Shown here: piece after piece, positions 8,811 to 23,773 of the stretch
Numbering within the stretch: the first letter of the stretch is position 1
Layout: every line of letters begins with the position of its first letter
DNA from: Magicicada septendecula
Lineage: Eukaryota; Arthropoda; Insecta; Hemiptera; Cicadidae
Length of the DNA: 64,000 bases
Assembly (NCBI GenBank): GCA_034769895.1
Contig: JAWRYS010000720.1
Location: forward strand, 1-64,000
Direction: 5' to 3'
Notes under the pieces: generated by a model
The model's database searches: none
What the model was told of the DNA's origin: nothing
Seen by the model: the letters and a program-made list of their open reading frames with translations, nothing else
Translations under genes and position numbers: made by a program

Positions 8811-11747
8811 GATATGTTAGAATTTTGCAAATTTAAAGCCCGGATCCGTGGTAATTGAAATATTACACAGCTGTATGATTTTGAGATACTAAGAGTAACA
8901 ATTTAAAAGAGTATTTAATGCAGAATTTATAAGAATTTTCTTTTAAAAGTAAAGTAAAGTAAGTAAAAAACAAAAAGATGACCATTAAAGCTATTACTTT
9001 TATATACTTAGTTAAAATACAAGAATAAAGAGATGTTTTTGCTAATATCCAGAGAGTGAATAAATTTATGTAACCTTGGACAAAATCCTGATATATACAT
9101 TGTCATAATTTGTTGGAAAGTAAATTTTACTAACTACGGCAGCTAGTTTAATTAACAGCGAACAATTAAACTGGTTCCCTATATGATAGTTTACTTGACA
9201 GGATTTTACGGTACTAAAATGCGCCATTCTGCTGTGTAAAAAAAAAAGATTTAATCGTGTACAGAGTGACACATGTAAAATGCGCCACGCTGCTACTTTG
9301 TAAAAAAAATAATAATTGTGTGCATCGTGATAATTAATTAACAGTAACTTTGTTGAATATATAAATTTATTCACTCTGAAATTGTGAACAAATAAATAAA
9401 TAAAGTTTTAATTAAGAAATAATAATATTAGTATTAGGATATTGCCGTAATAAACAAGTCCCTGCTGGTAAAAATATTCCATTTTAAACCTGTCAGTATT
9501 TACAGGCTATTTCATGTTAGATACGTGTCGAGAAATGTACGCTCTCCCCCGTACACAAATAAGTTGTTTGAATGGCATTCCCTCGTGGACATAACAGACA
9601 GTCCAGAACAGGAAATAATCGTGTTTCAGATTGTCCGAATCACCCTCCTTTGTTAACAACCACCCCAACGTAAACAATAAGACTCACCAAACAGCTGATC
9701 CATTGTGCTATTATAAAAGCAATGAACTCTTCGTGTGTGAAATTCCTTTCCACTATAAAATAATATTATCAGTTTGTCTCGACTGATAATTGCTAGAAGT
9801 ACGTAAAATTGAATTGATTTGAGATAATTTTAATTTGATTAATTAGTATAAGATTCTACGTGTAGTAATAGATATATATGTGTGTTTAAATGAATTCAAA
9901 TTTTATAAGTGTTTGAAATTAAATAAATAATAAGTCCTTTAAATAAAAAGCTGAATAGTATCCTAACGTGTAATAAAAGTGAAAAGTGTAGTAGTAAAAT
10001 AAGTAAAGAGAAAATAATAATAAAAGTATATTTGAATCGTGTAAACACCCGGTAGTGGCCTGTTCGAAAAATAATTCCCCAGCTTGTCAGTATAAGACAA
10101 ACTCGTTCGTGCAGGAAATAATCGTGTTGAGAATTCTAGTAAGCCACCCCTATTGTTATGAAAGCCTGCATCGGTAAACAATAAACACCACCCCGTGTAT
10201 AATACAACGCTTCTTGTGTAAAGTGTTTGTCCCCTCTTGCTTAGTTTGTAACAGCTGATCGTTTAATAGAAGATAAAGATTCCCCTTCGTGAAATTCCGC
10301 TTGTCTCAGTAGAATAAGATATTAGAATTAAGAAAGAATCTAAGGTTGAGTATGGGATCAACTTTAGATTACTGTAGTATAATTAAGAGACATAGGGATA
10401 AATACGTAATACAGTCACAATGGCGCCGCACTGAAAAGGGTTAATGATAGAGCAGAAAACTAACTAATTGAGTTAGAGTATGCTAGTAAAATCAGTCGCG
10501 CCACGATATTGTGAAGTTACGAAAACTAAGAGTAATAAATGAATAAATAAATAACATTTATTTATATATAAATAAAATTAAGTTAGAGGTTAAGAAACGA
10601 GAGAAAGGGAACTTCACGAAAGAAAAAGATATTACTGTAATATTCACTAACGCCGCCCCATCGTTCTCCTTAAAGTGCAGGAGGATGTGACGATTTAAAA
10701 ATTATTTAAATAGCACAAATTTAATTTTTGTTCTTATAACAAGTGAGAGTATAATCCACCCTTATCTGTACCCAGATACCGGTATCAACGTGCAAAAAAA
10801 AATCCAGTACGAACATGCTAAGTACAATGTTATTAAGCGAAAACTAATAATTCATCTAATTAAATAACAGACGTATTAATAATAAAGGAAATATCTAACT
10901 CCTAACAAAAATGTAGCATAATTGATACTAGTTAATTAATGGACAATTAATAATAATAAAGGAAAGAACTACTTTTCTCAGCGCGTAAACCGCGCCAGCT
11001 TACAGACTCCCTGCCGCTAAACTAGTCCCAGTCGCCGGAGAATCTTCGACATGTAAGCAGGTCGAAAATGTGTTGTAAAGTTACACTTAGGTGTATGTCG
11101 CTAAACAGCGAGTAACAAGACGTTAGTTCTTCTAATCGATTTAATTCAATGTAGCGTTAGTAAAACTCAAAAACTAGTAATGTAGTACATGGAGGAAATA
11201 TTAATAATATATAAAAAAAAACTTAGCCGACACATCTCTTTATGAACAGTAAGTGGTAAGATATGTTCCTTACCATTTAAAAGTAAACATCAGTGCTGCT
11301 AAAATAAAAACAAATTAAATGTAAAAAGTGAACAACCAACACCAGGAGAAAAGTTATTACAACAACCGTAAGAACTTCAAGTAGCAGAATCCAACCGTCA
11401 TGACCTAGACTACAATTCCGAAACAACCAACTAAATGGAGGATCCAGATGAACAACGAACTACACCCAAGAATACCTACTGAAGAGGATCATCTCGAACA
11501 CCCACCGCAGACTCTCGTTATATTCAGGTGATATTAAACCATAACTTCTGTGCATAACTTGTTTTTTTAAAAACCGCAACAAAAAGAACAGTAAAGTTTC
11601 TTGTAAAGACTTTTAGATCACTTAAAGATTAGCATATAAATGTTTGTAATTTCTGTAATGCTATAGTAATAACCTGATGATGTTTAAAGATAAAGTAATT
11701 CTGAAAATTACATCAGACTATTCTTCAAATAGTTTGGATGATGTTGA
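8811..11747. repeat. Monomer copy 4 (A type with some B-like sites)
   Basis: 2,937 bp. Private changes are AATTCATCTAAT near 10854 and loss of one T just after the AGCGA hairpin arm at 11110-11112 (AGCGAGTAAC). It reads GTAGCGTTAG near 11154 and has one extra A in the run before ACTTAGCC, both otherwise typical of B units, while the next sites (TTTATGAACAG, GTGGTAAG) are A type. It shares ATTCCGAAAC near 11417 with copies 5 and 6. Confidence 0.96.
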
Positions 11748-14684
11748 GATATGTTAGAATTTTGCAAATTTAAAGCCCGGATCCGTGGTAATTGAAATAT
11801 TACACAGCTGTATGATTTTGAGATACTAAGAGTAACAATTTAAAAGAGTATTTAATGCAGAATTTATAAGAATTTTCTTTTAAAAGTAAAGTAAAGTAAG
11901 TAAAAAACAAAAAGATGACCATTAAAGCTATTACTTTTATATACTTAGTTAAAATACAAGAATAAAGAGATGTTTTTGCTAATATCCAGAGAGTGAATAA
12001 ATTTATGTAACCTTGGACAAAATCCTGATATATACATTGTCATAATTTGTTGGAAAGTAAATTTTACTAACTACGGCAGCTAGTTTAATTAACAGCGAAC
12101 AATTAAACTGGTTCCCTATATGATAGTTTACTTGACAGGATTTTACGGTACTAAAATGCGCCATTCTGCTGTGTAAAAAAAAAAGATTTAATCGTGTACA
12201 GAGTGACACATGTAAAATGCGCCACGCTGCTACTTTGTAAAAAAAATAATAATTGTGTGCATCGTGATAATTAATTAACAGTAACTTTGTTGAATATATA
12301 AATTTATTCACTCTGAAATTGTGAACAAATAAATAAATAAAGTTGTAATTAAGAAATAATAATATTAGTATTAGGATATTGCCGTAATAAACAAGTCCCT
12401 GCTGGTAAAAATATTCCATTTTAAACCTGTCAGTATTTACAGGCTATTTCATGTTAGATACGTGTCGAGAAATGTACGCTCTCCCCCGTACACAAATAAG
12501 TTGTTTGAATGGCATTCCCTCGTGGACATAACAGACAGTCCAGAACAGGAAATAATCGTGTTTCAGATTGTCCGAATCACCCTCCTTTGTTAACAACCAC
12601 CCCAACGTAAACAATAAGACTCACCAAACAGCTGATCCATTGTGCTATTATAAAAGCAATGAACTCTTCGTGTGTGAAATTCCTTTCCACTATAAAATAA
12701 TATTATCAATTTGTCTCGACTGATAATTGCTAGAAGTACGTAAAATTGAATTGATTTGAGATAATTTTAATTTGATTAATTAGTATAAGATTCTACGTGT
12801 AGTAATAGATATATATGTGTGTTTAAATGAATTCAAATTTTATAAGTGTTTGAAATAAAATAAATAATAAGTCCTTTAAATAAAAAGCTGAATAGTATCC
12901 TAACGTGTAATAAAAGTGAAAAGTGTAGTAGTAAAATAAGTAAAGAGAAAATAATAATAAAAGTATATTTGAATCGTGTAAACACCCGGTAGTGGCCTGT
13001 TCGAAAAATAATTCCCCAGCTTGTCAGTATAAGACAAACTCGTTCGTGCAGGAAATAATCGTGTTGAGAATTCTAGTAAGCCACCCCTATTGTTATGAAA
13101 GCCTGCATCGGTAAACAATAAACACCACCCCGTGTATAATACAACGCTTCTTGTGTAAAGTGTTTGTCCCCTCTTGCTTAGTTTGTAACAGCTGATCGTT
13201 TAATAGAAGATAAAGATTCCCCTTCGTGAAATTCCGCTTGTCTCAGTAGAATAAGATATTAGAATTAAGAAAGAATCTAAGGTTGAGTATGGGATCAACT
13301 TTAGATTACTGTAGTATAATTAAGAGACATAGGGATAAATACGTAATACAGTCACAATGGCGCCGCACTGAAAAGGGTTAATGATAGAGCAGAAAACTAA
13401 CTAATTGAGTTAGAGTATGCTAGTAAAATCAGTCGCGCCACGATATTGTGAAGTTACGAAAACTAAGAGTAATAAATGAATAAATAAATAACATTTATTT
13501 ATATATAAATAAAATTAAGTTGGAGGTTAAGAAACGAGAGAAAGGGAACTTCACGAAAGAAAAAGATGTCACTGTAGTATTCACTAACGCCGCCCCATCG
13601 TTCTCCTTAAAGTGCAGGAGGATGTGACGATTTAAAAATTATTTAAATAGCACAAATTTAATTTTTGTTCTTATAACAAGTGAGAGTATAATCCACCCTT
13701 ATCTGTACCCAGATACCGGTATCAACGTGCAAAAAAAAATCCAGTACGAACATGCTAAGTACAATGTTATTAAGCGAAAACTAATAATTCTTCTAATTAA
13801 ATAACAGACGTATTAATAATAAAGGAAATATCTAACTCCTAACAAAAATGTAGCATAATTGATACTAGTTAATTAATGGACAATTAATAATAATAAAGGA
13901 AAGAACTACTTTTCTCAGCGCGTAAACCGCGCCAGCTTACAGACTCCCTGCCGCTAAACTAGTCCCAGTCGCCGGAGAATCTTCGACATGTAAGCAGGTC
14001 GAAAATGTGTTGTAAAGTTACACTTAGGTGTATGTCGCTAAACAGCGATGTAACAAGACGTTAGTTCTTCTAATCGATTTAATTCAATGTAGTGTTAGTA
14101 AAACTCAAAAACTAGTAATGTAGTACATGGAGGAAACATTAATAATATATAAAAAAAACTTAGCCGACACATCTCTTTACGAACAGTAAGTGGTAAGATA
14201 TGTTCCTTACCATTTAAAAGTAAACATCAGTGCTGCTAAAATAAAAACAAATTAAATGTAAAAAGTGAACAACCAACACCAGGAGAAAAGTTATTACAAC
14301 AACCGTAAGAACTTCAAGTAGCAGAATCCAACCGTCATGACCTAGACTACAATTCCGAAACAACCAACTAAATGGAGGATCCAGATGAACAACGAACTAC
14401 ACCCAAGAATACCTACTGAAGAGGATCATCTCGAACACCCACCGCAGACTCTCGTTATATTCAGGTGATATTAAACCATAACTTCTGTGCATAACTTGTT
14501 TTTTTAAAAACCGCAACAAAAAGAACAGTAAAGTTTCTTGTAAAGACTTTTAGATCACTTAAAGATTAGCATATAAATGTTTGTAATTTCTGTAATGCTA
14601 TAGTAATAACCTGATGATGTTTAAAGATAAAGTAATTCTGAAAATTACATCAGACTATTCTTCAAATAGTTTGGATGATGTTGA
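11748..14684. repeat. Monomer copy 5 (A type)
   Basis: 2,937 bp. It differs by AGTTGTAATTAAG at 12345 (T to G), which removes a minus-strand stop and lengthens a spurious open frame; ATTATCAATTTGTC near 12709; and TTGGAGG near 13521. It is the first copy with GAAATAAAATAAAT. It shares GATGTCACTGTAG, GAAACATTAAT and TTTACGAACAG with copy 6, so 5 and 6 look like recent sister units. Confidence 0.97.
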
Positions 14685-17621
14685 GATATGTTAGAATTTT
14701 GCAAATTTAAAGCCCGGATCCGTGGTAATTGAAATATTACACAGCTGTATGATTTTGAGATACTAAGAGTAACAATTTAAAAGAGTATTTAATGCAGAAT
14801 TTATAAGAATTTTCTTTTAAAAGTAAAGTAAAGTAAGTAAAAAACAAAAAGATGACCATTAAAGCTATTACTTTTATATACTTAGTTAAAATACAAGAAT
14901 AAAGAGATGTTTTTGCTAATATCCAGAGAGTGAATAAATTTATGTAACCTTGGACAAAATCCTGATATATACGTTGTCATAATTTGTTGGAAAGTAAATT
15001 TTACTAACTACGGCAGCTAGTTTAATTAACAGCGAACAATTAAACTGGTTCCCTATATGATAGTTTACTTGACAGGATTTTACGGTACTAAAATGCGCCA
15101 TTCTGCTGTGTAAAAAAAAAAGATTTAATCGTGTACAGAGTGACACATGTAAAATGCGCCACGCTGCTACTTTGTAAAAAAAATAATAATTGTGTGCATC
15201 GTGATAATTAATTAACAGTAACTTTGTTGAATATATAAATTTATTCATTCTGAAATTGTGAACAAATAAATAAATAAAGTTTTAATTAAGAAATAATAAT
15301 ATTAGTATTAGGATATTGCCGTAATAAACAAGTCCCTGCTGGTAAAAATATTCCATTTTAAACCTGTCAGTATTTACAGGCTATTTCATGTTAGATACGT
15401 GTCGAGAAATGTACGCTCTCCCCCGTACACAAATAAGTTGTTTGAATGGCATTCCCTCGTGGACATAACAGACAGTCCAGAACAGGAAATAATCGTGTTT
15501 CAGATTGTCCGAATCACCCTCCTTTGTTAACAACCACCCCAACGTAAACAATAAGACTCACCAAACAGCTGATCCATTGTGCTATTATAAAAGCAATGAA
15601 CTCTTCGTGTGTGAAATTCCTTTCCACTATAAAATAATATTATCAGTTTGTCTCGACTGATAATTGCTAGAAGTACGTAAAATTGAATTGATTTGAGATA
15701 ATTTTAATTTGATTAATTAGTATAAGATTCTACGTGTAGTAATACATATATATGTGTGTTTAAATGAATTCAAATTTTATAAGTGTTTGAAATAAAATAA
15801 ATAATAAGTCCTTTAAATAAAAAGCTGAATAGTATCCTAACGTGTAATAAAAGTGAAAAGTGTAGTAGTAAAATAAGTAAAGAGAAAATAATAATAAAAG
15901 TATATTTGAATCGTGTAAACACCCGGTAGTGGCCTGTTCGAAAAATAATTCCCCAGCTTGTCAGTATAAGACAAACTCGTTCGTGCAGGAAATAATCGTG
16001 TTGAGAATTCTAGTAAGCCACCCCTATTGTTATGAAAGCCTGCATCGGTAAACAATAAACACCACCCCGTGTATAATACAACGCTTCTTGTGTAAAGTGT
16101 TTGTCCCCTCTTGCTTAGTTTGTAACAGCTGATCGTTTAATAGAAGATAAAGATTCCCCTTCGTGAAATTCCGCTTGTCTCAGTAGAATAAGATATTAGA
16201 ATTAAGAAAGAATCTAAGGTTGAGTATGGGATCAACTTTAGATTACTGTAGTATAATTAAGAGACATAGGGATAAATACGTAATACAGTCACAATGGCGC
16301 CGCACTGAAAAGGGTTAATGATAGAGCAGAAAACTAACTAATTGAGTTAGAGTATGCTAGTAAAATCAGTCGCGCCACGATATTGTGAAGTTACGAAAAC
16401 TAAGAGTAATAAATGAATAAATAAATAACATTTATTTATATATAAATAAAATTAAGTTAGAGGTTAAGAAACGAGAGAAAGGGAACTTCACGAAAGAAAA
16501 AGATGTCACTGTAGTATTCACTAACGCCGCCCCATCGTTCTCCTTAAAGTGCAGGAGGATGTGACGATTTAAAAATTATTTAAATAGCACAAATTTAATT
16601 TTTGTTCTTATAACAAGTGAGAGTATAATCCACCCTTATCTGTACCCAGATACCGGTATCAACGTGCAAAAAAAAATCCAGTACGAACATGCTAAGTACA
16701 ATGTTATTAAGCGAAAACTAATAATTCTTCTAATTAAATAACAGACGTATTAATAATAAAGGAAATATCTAACTCCTAACAAAAATGTAGCATAATTGAT
16801 ACTAGTTAATTAATGGACAATTAATAATAATAAAGGAAAGAACTACTTTTCTCAGCGCGTAAACCGCGCCAGCTTACAGACTCCCTGCCGCTAAACTAGT
16901 CCCAGTCGCCGGAGAATCTTCGACATGTAAGCAGGTCGAAAATGTGTTGTAAAGTTACACTTAGGTGTATGTCGCTAAACAGCGATGTAACAAGACGTTA
17001 GTTCTTCTAATCGATTTAATTCAATGTAGTGTTAGTAAAACTCAAAAACTAGTAATGTAGTACATGGAGGAAACATTAATAATATATAAAAAAAACTTAG
17101 CCGACACATCTCTTTACGAACAGTAAGTGGTAAGATATGTTCCTTACCATTTAAAAGTAAACATCAGTGCTGCTAAAATAAAAACAAATTAAATGTAAAA
17201 AGTGAACAACCAACACCAGGAGAAAAGTTATTACAACAACCGTAAGAACTTCAAGTAGCAGAATCCAACCGTCATGACCTAGACTACAATTCCGAAACAA
17301 CCAACTAAATGGAGGATCCAGATGAACAACGAACTACACCCAAGAATACCTACTGAAGAGGATCATCTCGAACACCCACCGCAGACTCTCGTTATATTCA
17401 GGTGATATTAAACCATAACTTCTGTGCATAACTTGTTTTTTTAAAAACCGCAACAAAAAGAACAGTAAAGTTTCTTGTAAAGACTTTTAGATCACTTAAA
17501 GATTAGCATATAAACGTTTGTAATTTCTGTAATGCTATAGTAATAACCTGATGATGTTTAAAGATAAAGTAATTCCGAAAATTACATCAGACTATTCTTC
17601 AAATAGTTTGGATGATGTTGA
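14685..17621. repeat. Monomer copy 6 (A type)
   Basis: 2,937 bp, sister of copy 5 (shared GATGTCACTGTAG, GAAACATTAAT, TTTACGAACAG, ATTCCGAAAC). Private changes include ATATACGTTGTC near 14973, TTCATTCTG at about 15247 (in the right arm of the 17-bp inverted repeat), GTAATACATATA near 15745, ATAAACGTTTG near 17515 and AATTCCGAAAATT near 17575. The last one changes only the loop of the first terminal hairpin. Confidence 0.97.
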
Positions 17622-20557
17622 GATATGTTAGAATTTTGCAAATTTAAAGCCCGGATCCGTGGTAATTGAAATATTACACAGCTGTATGATTTTGAGATAC
17701 TAAGAGTAACAATTTAAAAGAGTATTTAATGCAGAATTTATAAGAATTTTCTTTTAAAAGTAAAGTAAAGTAAGTAAAAAACAAAAAGATGACCATTAAA
17801 GCTATTACTTTTATATACTTAGTTAAAATACAAGAATAAAGAGATGTTTTTGCTAATATCCAGAGAGTGAATAAATTTAAGTAACCTTGGACAAAATCCT
17901 GATATATACATTGTCATAATTTGTTGGAAAGTAAATTTTACTAACTACGGCAGCTAGTTTAATTAACAGCGAACAATTAAACTGGTTCCCTATATGATAG
18001 TTTACTTGACAGGATTTTACGGTACTAAAATGCGCCATTCTGCTGTGTAAAAAAAAAAGATTTAATCGTGTACAGAGTGACACATGTAAAATGCGCCACG
18101 CTGCTACTTTGTAAAAAAAATAATAATTGTGTGCATCGTGATAATTAATTAACAGTAACTTTGTTGAATATATAAATTTATTCACTCTGAAATTGTGAAC
18201 AAATAAATAAATAAAGTTTTAATTAAGAAATAATAATATTAGTATTAGGATATTGCCGTAATAAACAAGTCCCTGCTGGTAAAAATATTCCATTTTAAAC
18301 CTGTCAGTATTTACAGGCTATTTCATGTTAGATACGTGTCGAGAAATGTACGCTCTCCCCCGTACACAAATAAGTTGTTTGAATGGCATTCCCTCGTGGA
18401 CATAACAGACAGTCCAGAACAGGAAATAATCGTGTTTCAGATTGTCCGAATCACCCTCCTTTGTTAACAACCACCCCAACGTAAACAATAAGACTCACCA
18501 AACAGCTGATCCATTGTGCTACTATAAAAGCAATGAACTCTTCGTGTGTGAAATTCCTTTCCACTATAAAATAATATTATCAGTTTGTCTCGACTGATAA
18601 TTGCTAGAAGTACGTAAAATTGAATTGATTTGAGATAATTTTAATTTGATTAATTAGTATAAGATTCTACGTGTAGTAATAGATATATATGTGTGTTTAA
18701 ATGAATTCAAATTTTATAAGTGTTTGAAATAAATAAATAATAAGTCCTTTAAATAAAAAGCTGAATAGTATCCTAACGTGTAATAAAAGTGAAAAGTGTA
18801 GTAGTAAAATAAGTAAAGAGAAAATAATAATAAAAGTATATTTGAATCGTGTAAACACCCGGTAGTGGCCTGTTCGAAAAATAATTCCCCAGCTTGTCAG
18901 TATAAGACAAACTCGTTCGTGCAGGAAATAATCGTGTTGAGAATTCTAGTAAGCCACCCCTATTGTTATGAAAGCCTGCATCGGTAAACAATAAACACCA
19001 CCCCGTGTATAATACAACGCTTCTTGTGTAAAGTGTTTGTCCCCTCTTGCTTAGTTTGTAACAGCTGATCGTTTAATAGAAGATAAAGATTCCCCTTCGT
19101 GAAATTCCGCTTGTCTCAGTAGAATAAGATATTAGAATTAAGAAAGAATCTAAGGTTGAGTATGGGATCAACTTTAGATTACTGTAGTATAATTAAGAGA
19201 CATAGGGATAAATACGTAATACAGTCACAATGGCGCCGCACTGAAAAGGGTTAATGATAGAGCAGAAAACTAACTAATTGAGTTAGAGTATGCTAGTAAA
19301 ATCAGTCGCGCCACGATATTGTGAAGTTACGAAAACTAAGAGTAATAAATGAATAAATAAATAACATTTATTTATATATAAATAAAATTAAGTTAGAGGT
19401 TAAGAAACGAGAGAAAGGGAACTTCACGAAAGAAAAAGATATTACTGTAATATTCACTAACGCCGCCCCATCGTTCTCCTTAAAGTGCAGGAGGATGTGA
19501 CGATTTAAAAATTATTTAAATAGCACAAATTTAATTTTTGTTCTTATAACAAGTGAGAGTATAATCCACCCTTATCTGTACCCAGATACCGGTATCAACG
19601 TGCAAAAAAAAATCCAGTACGAACATGCTAAGTACAATGTTATTAAGCGAAAACTAATAATTCTTCTAATTAAATAACAGACGTATTAATAATAAAGGAA
19701 ATATCTAACTCCTAACAAAAATGTAGCATAATTGATACTAGTTAATTAATGGACAATTAATAATAATAAAGGAAAGAACTACTTTTCTCAGCGCGTAAAC
19801 CGCGCCAGCTTACAGACTCCCTGCCGCTAAACTAGTCCCAGTCGCCGGAGAATCTTCGACATGTAAGCAGGTCGAAAATGTGTTGTAAAGTTACACTTAG
19901 GTGTATGTCGCTAAACAGCGATGTAACAAGACGTTAGTTCTTCTAATCGATTTAATTCAATGTAGTGTTAGTAAAACTCAAAAACTAGTAATGTAGTACA
20001 TGGAGGAAATATTAATAATATATAAAAAAAACTTAGCCGACACATCTCTTTATGAACAGTAAGTGGTAAGATATGTTCCTTACCATTTAAAAGTAAACAT
20101 CAGTGCTGCTAAAATAAAAACAAATTAAATGTAAAAAGTGAACAACCAACACCAGGAGAAAAGTTATTACAACAACCGTAAGAACTTCAAGTAGCAGAAT
20201 CCAACCGTCATGACCTAGACTACAATTCGGAAACAACCAACTAAATGGAGGATCCAGATGAACAACGAACTACACCCAAGAATACCTACTGAAGAGGATC
20301 ATCTCGAACACCCACCGCAGATTCTCGTTATATTCAGGTGATATTAAACCATAACTTCTGTGCATAACTTGTTTTTTTAAAAACCGCAACAAAAAGAACA
20401 GTAAAGTTTCTTGTAAAGACTTTTAGATCACTTAAAGATTAGCATATAAATGTTTGTAATTTCTGTAATGCTATAGTAATAACCTGATGATGTTTAAAGA
20501 TAAAGTAATTCTGAAAATTACATCAGACTATTCTTCAAATAGTTTGGATGATGTTGA
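17622..20557. repeat. Monomer copy 7 (A type)
   Basis: 2,936 bp. Private changes are AATTTAAGTAACC at about 17880 (in or next to the left arm of the inverted repeat), GCTACTATAAAAG near 18522, and a 1-bp deletion giving TTTGAAATAAATAAAT near 18727. It shares GCAGATTCTCG near 20320 with copy 8. Confidence 0.97.
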
Positions 20558-23498
20558 GATATGTTAGAATTTTGCAAATTTAAAGCCCGGATCCGTGGTA
20601 ATTGAAATATTACACAGCTGTATGATTTTGAGATACTAAGAGTAACAATTTAAAAGAGTATTTAATGCAGAATTTATAAGAATTTTCTTTTAAAAGTAAA
20701 GTAAAGTAAGTAAAAAACAAAAAGATGACCATTAAAGCTATTACTTTTATATACTTAGTTAAAATACAAGAATAAAGAGATGTTTTTGCTAATATCCAGA
20801 GAGTGAATAAATTTATGTAACCTTGGACAAAATCCTGATATATACATTGTCATAATTTGTTGGAAAGTAAATTTTACTAACTACGGCAGCTAGTTTAATT
20901 AACAGCGAACAATTAAACTGGTTCCCTATATGATAGTTTACTTGACAGGATTTTACGGTACTAAAATGCGCCATTCTGCTGTGTAAAAAAAAAAAGATTT
21001 AATCGTGTACAGAGTGACACATGTAAAATGCGCCACGCTACTACTTTGTAAAAAAAATAATAATTGTGTGCATCGTGATAATTAATTAACAGTAACTTTG
21101 TTGAATATATAAATTTATTCACTCTGAAATTGTGAACAAATAAATAAATAAAGTTTTAATTAAGAAATAATAATATTAGTATTAGGATATTGCCGTAATA
21201 AACAAGTCCCTGCTGGTAAAAATATTCCATTTTAAACCTGTCAGTATTTACAGGCTATTTATTTCATGTTAGATACGTGTCGAGAAATGTACGCTCTCCC
21301 CCGTACACAAATAAGTTGTTTGAATGGCATTCCCTCGTGGACATAACAGACAGTCCAGAACAGGAAATAATCGTGTTTCAGATTGTCCGAATCACCCTCC
21401 TTTGTTAACAACCACCCCAACGTAAACAATAAGACTCACCAAACAGCTGATCCATTGTGCTATTATAAAAGCAATGAACTCTTCGTGTGTGAAATTCCTT
21501 TCCACTATAAAATAATATTATCAGTTTGTCTCGACTGATAATTGCTAGAAGTACGTAAAATTGAATTGATTTGAGATAATTTTAATTTGATTAATTAGTA
21601 TAAGATTCTACGTGTAGTAATAGATATATATGTGTGTTTAAATGAATTCAAATTTTATAAGTGTTTGAAATAAAATAAATAATAAGTCCTTTAAATAAAA
21701 AGCTGAATAGTATCCTAACGTGTAATAAAAGTGAAAAGTGTAGTAGTAAAATAAGTAAAGAGAAAATAATAATAAAAGTATATTTGAATCGTGTAAACAC
21801 CCGGTAGTGGCCTGTTCGAAAAATAATTCCCCAGCTTGTCAGTATAAGACAAACTCGTTCGTGCAGGAAATAATCGTGTTGAGAATTCTAGTAAGCCACC
21901 CCTATTGTTATGAAAGCCTGCATCGGTAAACAATAAACACCACCCCGTGTATAATACAACGCTTCTTGTGTAAAGTGTTTGTCCCCTCTTGCTTAGTTTG
22001 TAACAGCTGATCGTTTAATAGAAGATAAAGATTCCCCTTCGTGAAATTCCGCTTGTCTCAGTAGAATAAGATATTAGAATTAAGAAAGAATCTAAGGTTG
22101 AGTATGGGATCAACTTTAGATTACTGTGGTATAATTAAGAGACATAGGGATAAATACGTAATACAGTCACAATGGCGCCGCACTGAAAAGGGTTAATGAT
22201 AGAGCAGAAAACTAACTAATTGAGTTAGAGTATGCTAGTAAAATCAGTCGCGCCACGATATTGTGAAGTTACGAAAACTAAGAGTAATAAATGAATAAAT
22301 AAATAACATTTATTTATATATAAATAAAATTAAGTTAGAGGTTAAGAAACGAGAGAAAGGGAACTTCACGAAAGAAAAAGATATTACTGTAATATTCACT
22401 AACGCCGCCCCATCGTTCTCCTTAAAGTGCAGGAGGATGTGACGATTTAAAAATTATTTAAATAGCACAAATTTAATTTTTGTTCTTATAACAAGTGAGA
22501 GTATAATCCACCCTTATCTGTACCCAGATACCGGTATCAACGTGCAAAAAAAAATCCAGTACGAACATGCTAAGTACAATGTTATTAAGCGAAAACTAAT
22601 AATTCTTCTAATTAAATAACAGACGTATTAATAATAAAGGAAATATCTAACTCCTAACAAAAATGTAGCATAATTGATACTAGTTAATTAATGGACAATT
22701 AATAATAATAAAGGAAAGAACTACTTTTCTCAGCGCGTAAACCGCGCCAGCTTACAGACTCCCTGCCGCTAAACTAGTCCCAGTGGCCGGAGAATCTTCG
22801 ACATGTAAGCAGGTCGAAAATGTGTTGTAAAGTTACACTTAGGTGTATGTCGCTAAACAGCGATGTAACAAGACGTTAGTTCTTCTAATCGATTTAATTC
22901 AATGTAGTGTTAGTAAAACTCAAAAACTAGTAATGTAGTACATGGAGGAAATATTAATAATATATAAAAAAACTTAGCCGACACATCTCTTTATGAACAG
23001 TAAGTGGTAAGATATGTTCCTTACCATTTAAAAGTAAACATCAGTGCTGCTAAAATAAAAACAAATTAAATGTAAAAAGTGAACAACCAACACCAGGAGA
23101 AAAGTTATTACAACAACCGTAAGAACTTCAAGTAGCAGAATCCAACCGTCATGACCTAGACTACAATTCGGAAACAACCAACTAAATGGAGGATCCAGAT
23201 GAACAACGAACTACACCCAAGAATACCTACTGAAGAGGATCATCTCGAACACCCACCGCAGATTCTCGTTATATTCAGGTGATATTAAACCATAACTTCT
23301 GTGCATAACTTGTTTTTTTAAAAACCGCAACAAAAAGAACAGTAAAGTTTCTTGTAAAGACTTTTAGATCACTTAAAGATTAGCATATAAATGTTTGTAA
23401 TTTCTGTAATGCTATAGTAATAACCTGATGATGTTTAAAGATAAAGTAATTCTGAAAATTACATCAGACTATTCTTCAAATAGTTTGGATGATGTTGA
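20558..23498. repeat. Monomer copy 8 (A type, longest unit)
   Basis: 2,941 bp, the longest copy. A 4-bp tandem duplication gives GGCTATTTATTTCATG at about 21252-21267. The A run near 20987 is one base longer, and the run before CTTAGCC near 22966 is shorter. Private substitutions are CACGCTACTACTTT near 21039, CTGTGGTATAATT near 22127 and CCAGTGGCCGG near 22785. It shares GCAGATTCTCG with copy 7. Confidence 0.97.
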
Positions 23499-23773
23499 GA
23501 TATGTTAGAATTTTGCAAAGTTAAAGCCCGGATCCGTGGTAATTGAAATAATACACAGCTGTATGATTTTGAGATACTAAGAGTAACAATTTAAAGAGTA
23601 TTTAATGCAGAATTTATAAGAATTTTCTTTTAAAAGTAAAGTAAAGTAAGTAAAAAACAAAAAGATGACCATTAAAGCTATTACTTTTATATACTTAGTT
23701 AAAATACAAGAATAAAGAGATGTTTTTGCTAATATCCAGAGAGTGAATAAATTTATGTAACCTTGGACAAAAT
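23267..23773. repeat. B-type patch inside the A domain (candidate conversion tract)
   Basis: A marker at 23266 (ACTCTCG-type T), three B markers between 23520 and about 23595, then an A marker again at 23774. The tract is therefore at least ~75 bp and at most ~507 bp, and covers the copy 8/9 boundary. Confidence 0.75.
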
